NCBI GenBank assembly: GCA_902622515.1
Contig: CACNQE010000006.1
Location: forward strand, 62,001 to 126,000
DNA length: 64,000 nt
Direction: 5' to 3'
Source of the DNA: an uncultured SAR116 cluster alpha proteobacterium
GTDB taxonomy: Bacteria; Pseudomonadota; Alphaproteobacteria; Puniceispirillales; Puniceispirillaceae
The translations under genes were made by a program, and so were the position numbers. The notes below the pieces were generated by a model. It made no database searches and was not told where the DNA came from. It worked only from the letters and a program-made list of their open reading frames with translations. Shown here one piece after another: positions 38,798 through 47,891 of the stretch (its first letter is position 1; each line of letters starts with the position of its first letter).

Positions 38798-39388
38798 TTA
38801 TTCACGAGGGTCATCTTGAAGGATAACGTAATCTTCAACCTTATCTACATAAGATAAGTTTCGTGCATGCTGAATTACCCTATCTCGTTCAGCGGCATCT
38901 TTTGCAATACCCGTAATATATACTACACCTCCAACCACCTCGATAGAATAGTTAAGAGAATTTACGTTCATATCTGTAATCAATAGTCTACGGAGATTAG
39001 CTCCCGCAGTTGCATCTTTTGCTCTGTCTTTTAGTGACACCTTATCAGCGATTTCAACATTATTTATCACAGAGCGCACACCTCGAACTTCCCAAGCCAA
39101 TTTGCTTGCCTCAAATTTAAGTTCTTGAGTTTCTATTCGTCCAACAAGAAGAACATTACCATCATCTACTTGTATAGAAATACCTTCAACCAAATTGATA
39201 TCAGTTTGAACAAACTTATCTCTGATTTTGAGCGAGATAGAGGTATCAGTTATTGAAGTTGCAAATCCTTTTTCCGAGCTTGATGCCCCGATAGCAGCAG
39301 CACCAGCTCCAATGATCGCACCAGCACATCCAGAGAGTTGGGTTACTATTATAAAAAAAATAACGGCTGAAAAAATTTTATTTAGCAT
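38798..39388 (-). CDS. BON-domain outer-membrane lipoprotein (DolP/YraP-like)
   Basis: 196 residues. Lipoprotein signal with lipobox LSGC, then a glycine/alanine-rich segment (AGAIIGAGAAAIGASS) and two BON domains (about 45-115 and 125-190; the second has YSIEVVGGVVYITGIAKDAAERDRVI cut at the GGVVYITG core). BON domains bind phospholipid; DolP supports outer-membrane integrity. Placement beside gshB and rsmI matches the envelope cluster with yraN and lppC known from relatives; yraN itself is missing. Confidence 0.9.
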   Translation of the reverse strand: MLNKIFSAVIFFIIVTQLSGCAGAIIGAGAAAIGASSSEKGFATSITDTSISLKIRDKFVQTDINLVEGISIQVDDGNVLLVGRIETQELKFEASKLAWEVRGVRSVINNVEIADKVSLKDRAKDATAGANLRRLLITDMNVNSLNYSIEVVGGVVYITGIAKDAAERDRVIQHARNLSYVDKVEDYVILQDDPRE

Positions 39389-39564
39389 TCGTGTGTTCCC
39401 TTTGGATTAATTTTTTCATAACTGAATCTATAAATTCTTATATCAGAATGAGGTTAGCGATTCTACGACATCTTTAAAAAATATTGGCGTAAAACAAATA
39501 ATTTGACAGCTCAACAAAGATTTATGAAAAAGAGAGAAGTTTTTTTATAAAAATTTGCATTCAT

Positions 39565-40407
39565 TTATTTATATTCAGTTTTATTATTAATTATATCCAG
39601 AGCATTTTGATATATATGCTTTTTACTTGCTCCGGTTAAAATAGAGACTTCATTTACAGCATCGCGCAAACTTAACCTACCGAGAGCATCCCTTAATAAA
39701 AAAACAACATCAGACAAATCGTTTGTTTTAACATTATTAGCACCAGCAACAACAATAACTATTTCCCCTTTTGGCGGACCATTCGTTTCGTAATATAATA
39801 AAAGTTCATTTAAAGGCGCGTTTCTCACTTCTTCGTGAAGTTTAGTCATTTCTCTAGCGATAACAATACGTCTATTTCCATATACGGAAAGCATTGTTTT
39901 CAAATGATTTATTAATTTAGGCGGAGTACTAAACCAAATTTGTGTTGTTTGTAAATTTTTTGTTTCAACTAGAGCTTTCCTGCTATTATGCACTGCAGAT
40001 GGGATGTATCCATTAAATGTAAATTTATCAGTGGGTAGCCCAGATACAGTAAGTGCCACAATTGGGGAAGTGGGGCCTGGAATCGCTGATACACGAATGT
40101 TGTCTTTATGACATGACTCGACAAGTTTATAACCAGGATCGGAGATCAATGGAGTTCCTGCATCACTCACTAAAGCAACAGACTTTCCCGTTTTGAGTTC
40201 TGCAATAAGATATGGCCTAACCGATGCGCCATTATGATCATGATAAGAGATAAGTTTGCCATTAGTTTTAATATTTAAAAGCCTTAACAATTTTTTTGTT
40301 GAACGGGTATCTTCACAAGCTATTAAATCAGCATCTTTTAAATAATTTGTAGCGCGGACAGTTATATCTTCAACATTACCTATAGGTGTTCCAATTATCA
40401 TTAACAT
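39565..40407 (-). CDS. rsmI: 16S rRNA (cytidine-1402-2'-O)-methyltransferase RsmI
   Basis: Methylates the 2'-hydroxyl of C1402 in the ribosomal decoding centre. 280 residues, tetrapyrrole-methylase fold. N-terminal IIGTPIGNVEDITVRA, ACEDTRSTKKLL, and VSDAGTPLISDPGYKLV are the SAM and substrate blocks. Divergent from the lppC-type gene, the usual alphaproteobacterial arrangement. The C-terminal helical domain (ALGRLSLRDAVNEVS) is complete. Confidence 0.97.
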   Translation of the reverse strand: MLMIIGTPIGNVEDITVRATNYLKDADLIACEDTRSTKKLLRLLNIKTNGKLISYHDHNGASVRPYLIAELKTGKSVALVSDAGTPLISDPGYKLVESCHKDNIRVSAIPGPTSPIVALTVSGLPTDKFTFNGYIPSAVHNSRKALVETKNLQTTQIWFSTPPKLINHLKTMLSVYGNRRIVIAREMTKLHEEVRNAPLNELLLYYETNGPPKGEIVIVVAGANNVKTNDLSDVVFLLRDALGRLSLRDAVNEVSILTGASKKHIYQNALDIINNKTEYK

Positions 40408-40555
40408 AAAAATTTTCTCTAAACGGTTAACTTATTGTATAAGGTAAAAATTATAAAAAAACTATTCGTTTGATTGACATTAGATTAGTTAGATTTTTAA
40501 AGTAAATAAATAAATAGGACGTAAAATTCACAAAAAATCTAAGAATGTATTAGCG

Positions 40556-42223
40556 ATGTTTAAAAGTAACTTCAAATCGGAGACAGTTAGGTTTTCCCCG
40601 TCAAACTACTTTATCTGGTTTTGTAAGCTAAGATTTATAAGTGTTTTTATCTCATTATCGTTTGTTATAACTATTTTTTCTGGTTGTGAGGACCGTAGCA
40701 CGAGACCAGTCGTGAATACAGTTTATATTGAAGAGGAAAATTTAAATTCAAAAAACTCGCAAAAAAGCCAGATAACCAATGCGGTTAAAACAGAAAATGA
40801 TTACAAAAATAAAGAGTCTTTTGTAGCTTTAGATGATAGCAAAAACGAAATGAGTGATGCGGTAGAAAATATTATTGAAAATGACAATGTGCTTAATAAA
40901 AAACAAAATGAAATTAATAAAGAACTAAATTTTAAACCTGAGGAAACTTTAAAAATAGCACTTGCTCCTCCATTAGAACCATTGAAAGAAGAAGATTTAG
41001 CGAAATCATATTCTTTCCCAGACAATTCGTCAAAAAATGCCAAAACAGAACTAATAGAGAAACAACAGGAACAGTTAGAAACAGCTGCTTTAGAAGCGGC
41101 TTTTGAAATGTTGGCTAAAAGTGCTCAGCCTATTCAGATTGACCCCAAAAAACATGGAGATAATTTTCATAAATCAAAAAAGTCTATATTTAGAATTGGG
41201 TTGTTGGTACCGCTAACCGGACCATTTTCGTATCTTGGCGATACTATATCAGGAGGCTCTGAGCTAGCCTTTTTTAAAATGCAAAACCCAAATATAGAAT
41301 TATTATATTTTGATACAGCGGGTGGCGATAAATCAATTGAGGCTGCTAATAGCGCTATTTCTAGTAATGTTGACGTGATAATAGGCCCATTGTTTTCTGA
41401 TTCTGTAAAGGCTATTAAGCCTCTTTTTAATGAGTTAGACATCCCTATTTTGTCTTTCTCGAACAATATTGATGTCGCAGAGGAAGGTGTTTGGGTTTTG
41501 GGCTATTTGCCAGAACAACAGATTGATCAATTGGTAGATTTTGCTGTTGCTAGGGGAAAACAAAACTTTGGAATTCTAAGTTCTTCATCTGAGCTCGGAA
41601 AAAAAATAACTAAGTCAGCTGTAAATAAATTAACTGAATATGGCTTATCACCTAGGACGGTATTGACTATCAGTAATATTGAAGACATGGATCAGAATGA
41701 ACTCTTAAATAAGATTAAAATATTCGCACAATATATAGACACAGAAAAGGACCCATTAACTCTTCCACCCCCAGTATTTGACACTGTACTTATTGCTGGA
41801 GATACAAGTTTTATACTGCAGGTTGCACCTATCTTATCTTATTATGATCTTGGACCAGATAGGGCCCTATTTATTGGTATTGATAGATGGAATATACCAA
41901 AAATGTTAAATGAGCCCTCTTTGCAGAATGCAATTTTAACCCTGCCAACTAGACCAGCAGATGAGAAATTCAATAAAGTATGGAAATCGGAATTTAAAAT
42001 AGACTCAAACGATTTAGCAAGGATATCTTTTGATGCAACGGCGCTGGTAATAGCAACCGCAAATATTAATTCAGACGCTTCTCTATCTGAAAGACTTGTG
42101 GGCCAGCCAGGTTTTATAGGATTTAGTGGGCAATTTAAGATGTCTAGAACAGGACTAACAGAACGTATTTTTAAGATAGTGAAAATATCCGATAATCTTC
42201 TTATTAAACCATCAATTCAATAA
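40556..42223 (+). CDS. LppC/LpoA-like lipoprotein, penicillin-binding-protein activator
   Basis: 555 residues. A long N-region precedes a hydrophobic stretch and lipobox FSGC (about residue 47), so it is probably a lipoprotein. Residues about 55-215 are an acidic, lysine-rich, low-complexity linker. The C-terminal half is a type-1 periplasmic-binding fold starting IFRIGLLVPLTGPFSYLGD, as in LpoA and LppC, which activate peptidoglycan synthases. Divergent from rsmI, its usual partner. The 12-base 3' overlap with hemW is convergent. The real start may lie after ATG 40556. Confidence 0.88.
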   Translation: MFKSNFKSETVRFSPSNYFIWFCKLRFISVFISLSFVITIFSGCEDRSTRPVVNTVYIEEENLNSKNSQKSQITNAVKTENDYKNKESFVALDDSKNEMSDAVENIIENDNVLNKKQNEINKELNFKPEETLKIALAPPLEPLKEEDLAKSYSFPDNSSKNAKTELIEKQQEQLETAALEAAFEMLAKSAQPIQIDPKKHGDNFHKSKKSIFRIGLLVPLTGPFSYLGDTISGGSELAFFKMQNPNIELLYFDTAGGDKSIEAANSAISSNVDVIIGPLFSDSVKAIKPLFNELDIPILSFSNNIDVAEEGVWVLGYLPEQQIDQLVDFAVARGKQNFGILSSSSELGKKITKSAVNKLTEYGLSPRTVLTISNIEDMDQNELLNKIKIFAQYIDTEKDPLTLPPPVFDTVLIAGDTSFILQVAPILSYYDLGPDRALFIGIDRWNIPKMLNEPSLQNAILTLPTRPADEKFNKVWKSEFKIDSNDLARISFDATALVIATANINSDASLSERLVGQPGFIGFSGQFKMSRTGLTERIFKIVKISDNLLIKPSIQ

Positions 42224-43375
42224 TTTAGAAACAATGGAATTTAAATGCAATCTACCATTTTTTGTAACACGAATATGGTTTTTATTAAATGTAATAAAAC
42301 CATCTTTTTCGAATTCATCTAACCAATTCAAATTTATAAAATCACTTTTTCCTATAAGCCAATCTGGCAATTCTATGCCAGAAGTGAGTCTTAGTCCCAT
42401 AACAATGATTTCTTTAGCGAAGTCAGAAATATAATCTTCATTTTGAATTTCAATACCGTGCTGTTCCTTTTGAACAGATGACAACCATCCGTCAGGGCTT
42501 CGCCTTGTTTGACTGTGCCATCTTCGATTTTCAGTCATAGTAAATCTTCCATGGGCACCAGGACCTATACCCAGCCAATCCTGAGCATTCCAATACAATA
42601 AGTTATGCTGACATTGAGAATTTAGTCTCGCATAATTGGATATCTCATATATTTCATACCCATGACTTGAAAGTACGTTTGTTGTTAAATCATATAAATC
42701 CGCTATTGTGTCGTCATCGCATGTTAGTTTCTCCCCTTTTTTACTTCTGCTATAAAATTGTGTTCCTGGCTCAATTGTAAGTTGGTAGGCAGAGATGTGA
42801 GTTAAATCAAATTTGATAATTTTGGAAAGTTCATCTTCCCAACTACCAATGTTTTGACCGGGTATTCCGTAAATGAAATCTGCAGAAACTTGGTTAAATA
42901 ACCCAAACGCGACATCTAAAGCTTTGTAAATATCGCGAGTATCATGTGCCCTCCCAAGAAAATTTAGTGTTTTCGTGTTCAAAGATTGAGCGCCAAATGA
43001 AATTCTATTTACTCCTATTGATTTAAAAGCAGACAAGTTATCCAACTCACTCGAAGATGGGTTTGCCTCAACTGTTACTTCGATTTTTGGATGAAGAATA
43101 AAAAGCTCTTCTATAGTTTCCAGTATTCTTTCAACAATGGATACGGGCATTAATGAGGGCGTACCTCCTCCGAAAAAAACAGTGTGTAATACTGATGGAT
43201 ATTGCGTTTTTTGTCTGTAAATATCTGCCATCCAACGAAGTTCAGATAAATACGCAAATTCCCACTGTTCAACATCAATATCTTTTTCAACATGTGAATT
43301 GAAATCACAATATGGACATTTTGAAACACAAAAAGGCCAATGAATATAAACTCCCAATTTATTTTGTTTAGGCAT
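42212..43375 (-). CDS. hemW: HemW-like radical SAM haem chaperone
   Basis: Radical-SAM family member formerly annotated as oxygen-independent coproporphyrinogen oxidase; binds haem and delivers it. About 387 residues. Cluster motif CVSKCPYCDFNSH (C-x3-C-x2-C) near residue 16, TVFFGGGTPSLM, and GIGPGAHGRF. It lacks the extra N-terminal residues of true HemN. ATG 43375 overlaps the rdgB stop as TAATG; ATG 43390 is an alternative. Confidence 0.95.
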   Translation of the reverse strand: MPKQNKLGVYIHWPFCVSKCPYCDFNSHVEKDIDVEQWEFAYLSELRWMADIYRQKTQYPSVLHTVFFGGGTPSLMPVSIVERILETIEELFILHPKIEVTVEANPSSSELDNLSAFKSIGVNRISFGAQSLNTKTLNFLGRAHDTRDIYKALDVAFGLFNQVSADFIYGIPGQNIGSWEDELSKIIKFDLTHISAYQLTIEPGTQFYSRSKKGEKLTCDDDTIADLYDLTTNVLSSHGYEIYEISNYARLNSQCQHNLLYWNAQDWLGIGPGAHGRFTMTENRRWHSQTRRSPDGWLSSVQKEQHGIEIQNEDYISDFAKEIIVMGLRLTSGIELPDWLIGKSDFINLNWLDEFEKDGFITFNKNHIRVTKNGRLHLNSIVSKLLN

Positions 43376-43980
43376 TATTTTTGAAAGCATTTTTTTATCA
43401 ATTTATCATAAGCGACAGCCCGATGGCTTATAGCATGTTTTTTGTTTGGGTTCATTTCACCAAATGTTTCTGTATATCCATCTGGGACAAACATAGGGTC
43501 GTACCCGAACCCTTTATTTCCTCTTGCAGGCCATGTTATTTGTCCGGTTAAAACCCCTTCGACGCTCTCGTTTTTGCCATCTGGCCAACCCAAAGAAAGA
43601 GCACAGTGAAAACTAGCTTTTCTATCATATTGACCACTCATCAAAAGAGCGTCTGCAACTCTCTCCATTGCTGCATAAAAGTTCTTATCTTCACCTGCCC
43701 ACCTCGCCGAATAAATACCTGGCGCTCCCCCGAGAGCAGACACACACAAACCGCTATCGTCCGCGATTGCGGGTAAGCCAGAGAGCTTTGCTGCAATTTT
43801 TGCTTTAAGTTCTGCGTTCTCAATAAAACTGGTGCCTGTTTCTTCTGGTTCCGGCAAATTAATCTCCCTCGAAGATATTATAGATATCCCGAGTGGTATT
43901 AACAAATTTGCTATCTCACTTACTTTCCCTTCATTATGACTTGCAATCACAATTTTAGTTTCATGAAATTTACGAGACAT
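43375..43980 (-). CDS. rdgB: RdgB/HAM1-family dITP/XTP pyrophosphatase
   Basis: Removes dITP, dXTP and ITP from the nucleotide pool. About 201 residues. IVIASHNEGKVSEI at the N-terminus, AIADDSGLCVSALGGAPGIYSARWAG, GFGYDPMFVPDG and HAISHRAVAYDKL at the end are the conserved blocks. ATG 43980 lies 4 bases after the rph stop with GGAAA upstream; ATG 44010 would overlap rph by 26 bases. It forms a tight rph-rdgB-hemW run. Confidence 0.96.
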   Translation of the reverse strand: MSRKFHETKIVIASHNEGKVSEIANLLIPLGISIISSREINLPEPEETGTSFIENAELKAKIAAKLSGLPAIADDSGLCVSALGGAPGIYSARWAGEDKNFYAAMERVADALLMSGQYDRKASFHCALSLGWPDGKNESVEGVLTGQITWPARGNKGFGYDPMFVPDGYTETFGEMNPNKKHAISHRAVAYDKLIKKCFQK

Positions 43981-43984
43981 TAAA

Positions 43985-44722
43985 TTATTTCCGTTCTTGA
44001 CGCGTGGCATTTAACTGTTCTTTAAATAAAAATGAACAACCGTCTATAGCAAGTAACCACATTTCGTCTAAAACGGATTTTTCAAAAGCAGACTCTTCCG
44101 CTGTTGCTTGAAATTCGACCACTTGATTTTGTGTTGTCATCACAAAATTAGCATCTGCTTTTGCAGTACTATCTTCTGAATAATCTAGATCCAAACATAC
44201 TTCATCACCAACGATACCGCAAGATATAGCCGCCACCTGGTCTGTTAATGGTGATGAATTAATTTTTCCTTGAAGCAAAAGATTCTCAACAGCAATAGCT
44301 AATGCCACCCAGCCACCTGTAATTGAGGCAGTCCTTGTTCCACCATCAGCCTGTAAAACATCACAATCAATGATAATTTGCCTCTCACCTAGGATAGATA
44401 AATCTGCTACAGCTCGCAAAGAGCGGCCAATCAGACGTTGAATTTCCATTGTTCTCCCTGATAACTTACCTTTTTTTGCTTCCCTATCCATTCTACTATG
44501 AGTTGAGCGGGGAAGCATACCATACTCTGCAGTTATCCAGCCACTCATTTGTCCCTTAAGGAAAGGGGGTACTTTCTCCTCTATACTCGCAGTGCATAAA
44601 ACATGCGTATCACCAAATTGCACAAGACATGATCCATCTGCATGTTTTGCAAAATGGGGTGTTAATTTAATGTTTCGCAATTCATTAAAATTTCGTCCAG
44701 AGTGTCTAACAATTTGTTTCAT
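43985..44722 (-). CDS. rph: Ribonuclease PH
   Basis: Phosphorolytic 3'-5' exonuclease that trims tRNA precursors. About 245 residues. Conserved start [18 protein letters not shown], then [39 protein letters not shown] and [21 protein letters not shown] (the phosphate site). ATG 44722 has GGA seven bases upstream; the codon at 44734 overlaps that site. Divergent from grpE; no hrcA lies between. Confidence 0.97.
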   Translation of the reverse strand: MKQIVRHSGRNFNELRNIKLTPHFAKHADGSCLVQFGDTHVLCTASIEEKVPPFLKGQMSGWITAEYGMLPRSTHSRMDREAKKGKLSGRTMEIQRLIGRSLRAVADLSILGERQIIIDCDVLQADGGTRTASITGGWVALAIAVENLLLQGKINSSPLTDQVAAISCGIVGDEVCLDLDYSEDSTAKADANFVMTTQNQVVEFQATAEESAFEKSVLDEMWLLAIDGCSFLFKEQLNATRQERK

Positions 44723-44845
44723 TTCAATATCCAAAGTAGTTCTTTAAATTTTTAGCTTCTGATAAATTAGGTGTGGTGTGGATTTGATGCAAGACGAACT
44801 ATCAAGATATGGTTAAAAAACTAGATTATTCATAATTATTGTGTA

Positions 44846-44877
44846 AAAACTTTTAATTTAAAGCTCATAAAAGTTTT
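44846..44877. repeat. 10-bp perfect inverted repeat in the rph-grpE gap
   Basis: AAAACTTTTA (44846-44855) and TAAAAGTTTT (44868-44877) with a 12-base loop. The 321-base gap between rph and grpE holds this dyad and the grpE promoter region, and otherwise nothing I can name. There is no U-run, so it is not a clear terminator. AT-richness makes chance dyads likely. Confidence 0.3.
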
Positions 44878-44987
44878 AAAACTTATTTTTTGTATAAAAA
44901 TTTTTGATTTCCTAGAAAGAACAGAATTTTTTAGCATTACATCTTATTTTAATTGTACAAAAAATATAATTACCTCTTGGCAATTCG

Positions 44988-44996
44988 TGTTATAAT
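44988..44996 (+). promoter_or_regulatory. Extended -10 promoter of grpE
   Basis: TGTTATAAT, an exact extended -10 (TGn plus TATAAT), 47 bases before the grpE start. No good -35 stands at 17 bases. CTTG at 44976-44979 with CCCAAAT further down is only a partial RpoH match, so whether grpE also has a heat-shock promoter is unclear. Confidence 0.45.
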
Positions 44997-45043
44997 TCCC
45001 AAATATCACACATCTTTTTTCAAAAACAAAATTTGAGATAAAC

Positions 45044-45709
45044 ATGCCAGACAAAAAAACCCAAAGACCAGAAGAAATTGTAGAAGAAAAAATTACTCCA
45101 GAAGACGAGGATAAAAATTTGGTTGAAATGTCGTTAGAAGACAGCACCTCAGTTGAGAAAAATGATACTTCAGATGACGACTTTGACGAATCTGAGGAAT
45201 CAGATGAAGAGTCAAAAGACACAGATTCAGAAATCAAAGATCAACTTTTAAGAGCACTAGCGGAGGTTGAAAATATGCGCCGTCGAAGTGAACGTGATGT
45301 TGCTCAAGCCAACAAATATGGTCATTTAGCGTTTGCCCGCGATTTGCTCTCATGTTTTGACAACTTATCTCAGGCTATAGCAATGGCACCAGAAGATAAA
45401 ACTGATTTTGATGAAAACTTGAAAAATATATTGGTGGGTGTAGAAATGATCTCAAATGAGATCGACACAATACTTCAGCGTCACCACATTACCAAGATAA
45501 ACCCAATTGGAGAGAAATTTGACTATAATCATCATCAAGCGATGTTTGAAGTGCTAAATGACGATGTAGAAGTTGGAACAGTTGTTCAAGTCGCACAACC
45601 AGGATATCTGCTTCATGATAGGTTAATTCGCCCAGCTATGGTTGGAGTTTCGAAAAAAAAGAGTTCTACTGAATCTAAAGAAGAAAATTCAGTAGATAAA
45701 CATGCGTAA
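45044..45709 (+). CDS. grpE: Nucleotide exchange factor GrpE
   Basis: Releases ADP from DnaK in the Hsp70 cycle. 221 residues. A very acidic, disordered N-terminus (to about 65) precedes the coiled coil with LLRALAEVENMRRRSERDV and the C-terminal beta domain (INPIGEKFDYNHHQAMFEV, VVQVAQPGYLLHDRLIRPA). It is 136 bases upstream of dnaK, which has its own RpoH-type promoter. Confidence 0.97.
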   Translation: MPDKKTQRPEEIVEEKITPEDEDKNLVEMSLEDSTSVEKNDTSDDDFDESEESDEESKDTDSEIKDQLLRALAEVENMRRRSERDVAQANKYGHLAFARDLLSCFDNLSQAIAMAPEDKTDFDENLKNILVGVEMISNEIDTILQRHHITKINPIGEKFDYNHHQAMFEVLNDDVEVGTVVQVAQPGYLLHDRLIRPAMVGVSKKKSSTESKEENSVDKHA

Positions 45710-45742
45710 AAATTTTTTTGGCAATCTTTTAAGTTTGATGGC

Positions 45743-45773
45743 CTTGCATGAGAGAAAACAGCACTTATATGTG
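45743..45773 (+). promoter_or_regulatory. RpoH-type heat-shock promoter of dnaK
   Basis: CTTG (45743-45746), 17 bases, then CTTATATGTG (45764-45773). This matches every fixed position of the alphaproteobacterial heat-shock consensus CTTG-N17/18-CYTATNTNNG. The -10 ends 72 bases before the dnaK start. Confidence 0.75.
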
Positions 45774-45801
45774 GTTTATTACAGCTTTACAAATGAAGCT
45801 A

Positions 45802-45822
45802 AATTTCCTTTTAACGGAAATT
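45802..45822 (+). promoter_or_regulatory. Hairpin in the dnaK leader
   Basis: AATTTCC (45802-45808), loop TTTTAAC, GGAAATT (45816-45822): a perfect 7-bp stem in the probable dnaK 5' leader, 9 bases before the AAGGA ribosome site (45832-45836). It is not a CIRCE element. It might stabilise the mRNA or act in temperature control; neither is shown. Confidence 0.3.
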
Positions 45823-45845
45823 AATATTTTTGAAGGATTTGGAAA

Positions 45846-47783
45846 ATGGGTCGCGTAATTGGAATAGATTTAGGAACAACGAACTCCTGCGTTGCTGTCA
45901 TGGACGGCAAAGCGCCTAAAGTTATTGAAAATGCAGAAGGTAGTAGAACTACGCCATCAATGGTTGCATTTTTAGAAAATGATGAGAGGGCGGTTGGTCA
46001 GGCTGCAAAACGGCAAGCTGTGACCAACCCAGAGAAAACTATCTTTGCTGTTAAGCGTCTGATTGGTCGCCGGTCTGATGATGATGCCACCAAAAATTTT
46101 TCTGATTTGGTTCCTTTCAAGATTAAGCCTGCAAAAAATGGTGATGCTTGGATAGCTATAGAAGGGAAAGAATTTTCACCCTCAGAAATTTCTAGCTTTA
46201 TTCTTAGGAAGCTAAAAGAAGATGCGGAGAGTTATCTTGGTGAAACGGTTGATCAGGCTGTTATCACTGTTCCAGCTTATTTCAACGATGCGCAAAGACA
46301 GGCAACAAAGGATGCGGGAAAAATTGCTGGGCTTGAAGTTCTGAGAATTATTAACGAGCCTACAGCAGCAGCACTCGCTTATGGTCTAGACCAGCAAGAG
46401 TCTGGGATTGTGGCAGTTTTTGATCTAGGAGGCGGTACTTTTGACGTATCAATATTAGAAATAGGGGACGGCGTTTTTGAGGTTAAATCAACTAATGGAG
46501 ATACGTTCCTCGGTGGTGAGGATTTTGACCAGGCAATTATTGATTTTTTAGCTGACGAATTTAAAAAAGAAACAGGTATAAATCTGAGAGATGATAGAAT
46601 GGCATTACAGCGTCTAAAAGAGGCAGCAGAAAAAGCTAAGATAGAATTATCAAGTGCTGTTCAAACAGATGTTAATTTGCCTTTTATAACCGCAGATCAG
46701 TCAGGGCCAAAGCACTTAAACGTGAAAATTACACGCGCAAAATTGGAAGGTCTTGTATCTAGCCTAGTGGAGAGAAGTTTAGAGCCTTGTCGTAAAGCTC
46801 TTAAAGATGCTGGTTTAGCTGCCTCTGAGATTGATGAGGTTATATTGGTTGGCGGTATGACCCGTATGCCTAAGATCATTGAGACGGTAGAAAAATTTTT
46901 TGGTAAAGAACCTCATCGTGGTGTTAATCCAGATGAAGTTGTGGCTTGTGGCGCTGCAATCCAAGCGGGTGTTCTCACAGGCGATGTAAAGGATGTTTTG
47001 CTTTTAGATGTAACTCCTTTGTCGCTGGGTATTGAGACTTTGGGCGGAGTTTTTACTCGTTTAATCGACAGAAACACAACAATTCCAACTAAGAAAAGTC
47101 AGGTGTTTTCTACAGCTGACGATAATCAGTCAGCCGTTACAATTTCAGTTTGCCAAGGCGAAAGAGAAATGGCGAGTGATAACAAGCCACTTGGCCAATT
47201 CAACCTTGAGGGAATTCCAGCTGCTCCAAGAGGAGTTCCGCAGATTGAGGTAACATTTGATATTGACGCTAACGGTATAGTAAAAGTTAGCGCCAAAGAT
47301 AAAGCAACTGGTAAGGAGCAGGCTATTTCAATTAAGGCCTCAGGTGGATTAGAAGAAAATGAAATAGAGAAAATGGTTAAAGATGCAGAGTTGTACGCGG
47401 AAGATGACAAAAAAAGAAGAGAAACAGTCGAAACACGTAACCAGGCTGAAGCTTTGACTCATTCCGCAGAAAAAACCCTCTCTGATCTTGGTGACAAGGC
47501 GGACCCATCTTTACGGTCAGATGTTGAAGCAGCAGTCGCAGCCGTAAAATCCGCTCTTGAAGGAGAGGATGAAGCACTAATTAAAGAAAAAACAGAGGCA
47601 CTCTCTACCACGATGATGAAGCTTGGAGAGGCTGCATACTCTGGAGATTCTGATGATAAAGATGGGGAACCAACTTCCGAAAAAAACCTTAATGAAAAAT
47701 CGGATGAGGTGGTAGATGCTGATTTTGAAGAAATTGACGATAGTGATAAAGACAATGAAGAAGATATGAAAAAAGCTAATTAA
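45846..47783 (+). CDS. dnaK: Chaperone DnaK (Hsp70)
   Basis: ATP-driven folding chaperone. 645 residues. Hsp70 signatures [17 protein letters not shown] (residues 5-21), [17 protein letters not shown] and [13 protein letters not shown]. The substrate domain (about 390-510) and helical lid follow, and the chain ends in an acidic tail ([19 protein letters not shown]), as in other bacterial DnaK. dnaJ follows after 108 bases. Confidence 0.99.
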   Translation: MGRVIGIDLGTTNSCVAVMDGKAPKVIENAEGSRTTPSMVAFLENDERAVGQAAKRQAVTNPEKTIFAVKRLIGRRSDDDATKNFSDLVPFKIKPAKNGDAWIAIEGKEFSPSEISSFILRKLKEDAESYLGETVDQAVITVPAYFNDAQRQATKDAGKIAGLEVLRIINEPTAAALAYGLDQQESGIVAVFDLGGGTFDVSILEIGDGVFEVKSTNGDTFLGGEDFDQAIIDFLADEFKKETGINLRDDRMALQRLKEAAEKAKIELSSAVQTDVNLPFITADQSGPKHLNVKITRAKLEGLVSSLVERSLEPCRKALKDAGLAASEIDEVILVGGMTRMPKIIETVEKFFGKEPHRGVNPDEVVACGAAIQAGVLTGDVKDVLLLDVTPLSLGIETLGGVFTRLIDRNTTIPTKKSQVFSTADDNQSAVTISVCQGEREMASDNKPLGQFNLEGIPAAPRGVPQIEVTFDIDANGIVKVSAKDKATGKEQAISIKASGGLEENEIEKMVKDAELYAEDDKKRRETVETRNQAEALTHSAEKTLSDLGDKADPSLRSDVEAAVAAVKSALEGEDEALIKEKTEALSTTMMKLGEAAYSGDSDDKDGEPTSEKNLNEKSDEVVDADFEEIDDSDKDNEEDMKKAN

Positions 47784-47891
47784 GTCTTCATGTATTAAAC
47801 ACCATGCATTTCATAAATATGTTTTGAGCATGGCTGATTATTTTATCATTCGTTTAATCTTTTAATTAATAACTAATGTTGGTTACCTTAT

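Noticed and set aside
47802-47833. CCATGC / GCATGG inverted repeat between dnaK and dnaJ
   Set aside because: Six base pairs with a 20-base loop and no T-run; too weak to name.
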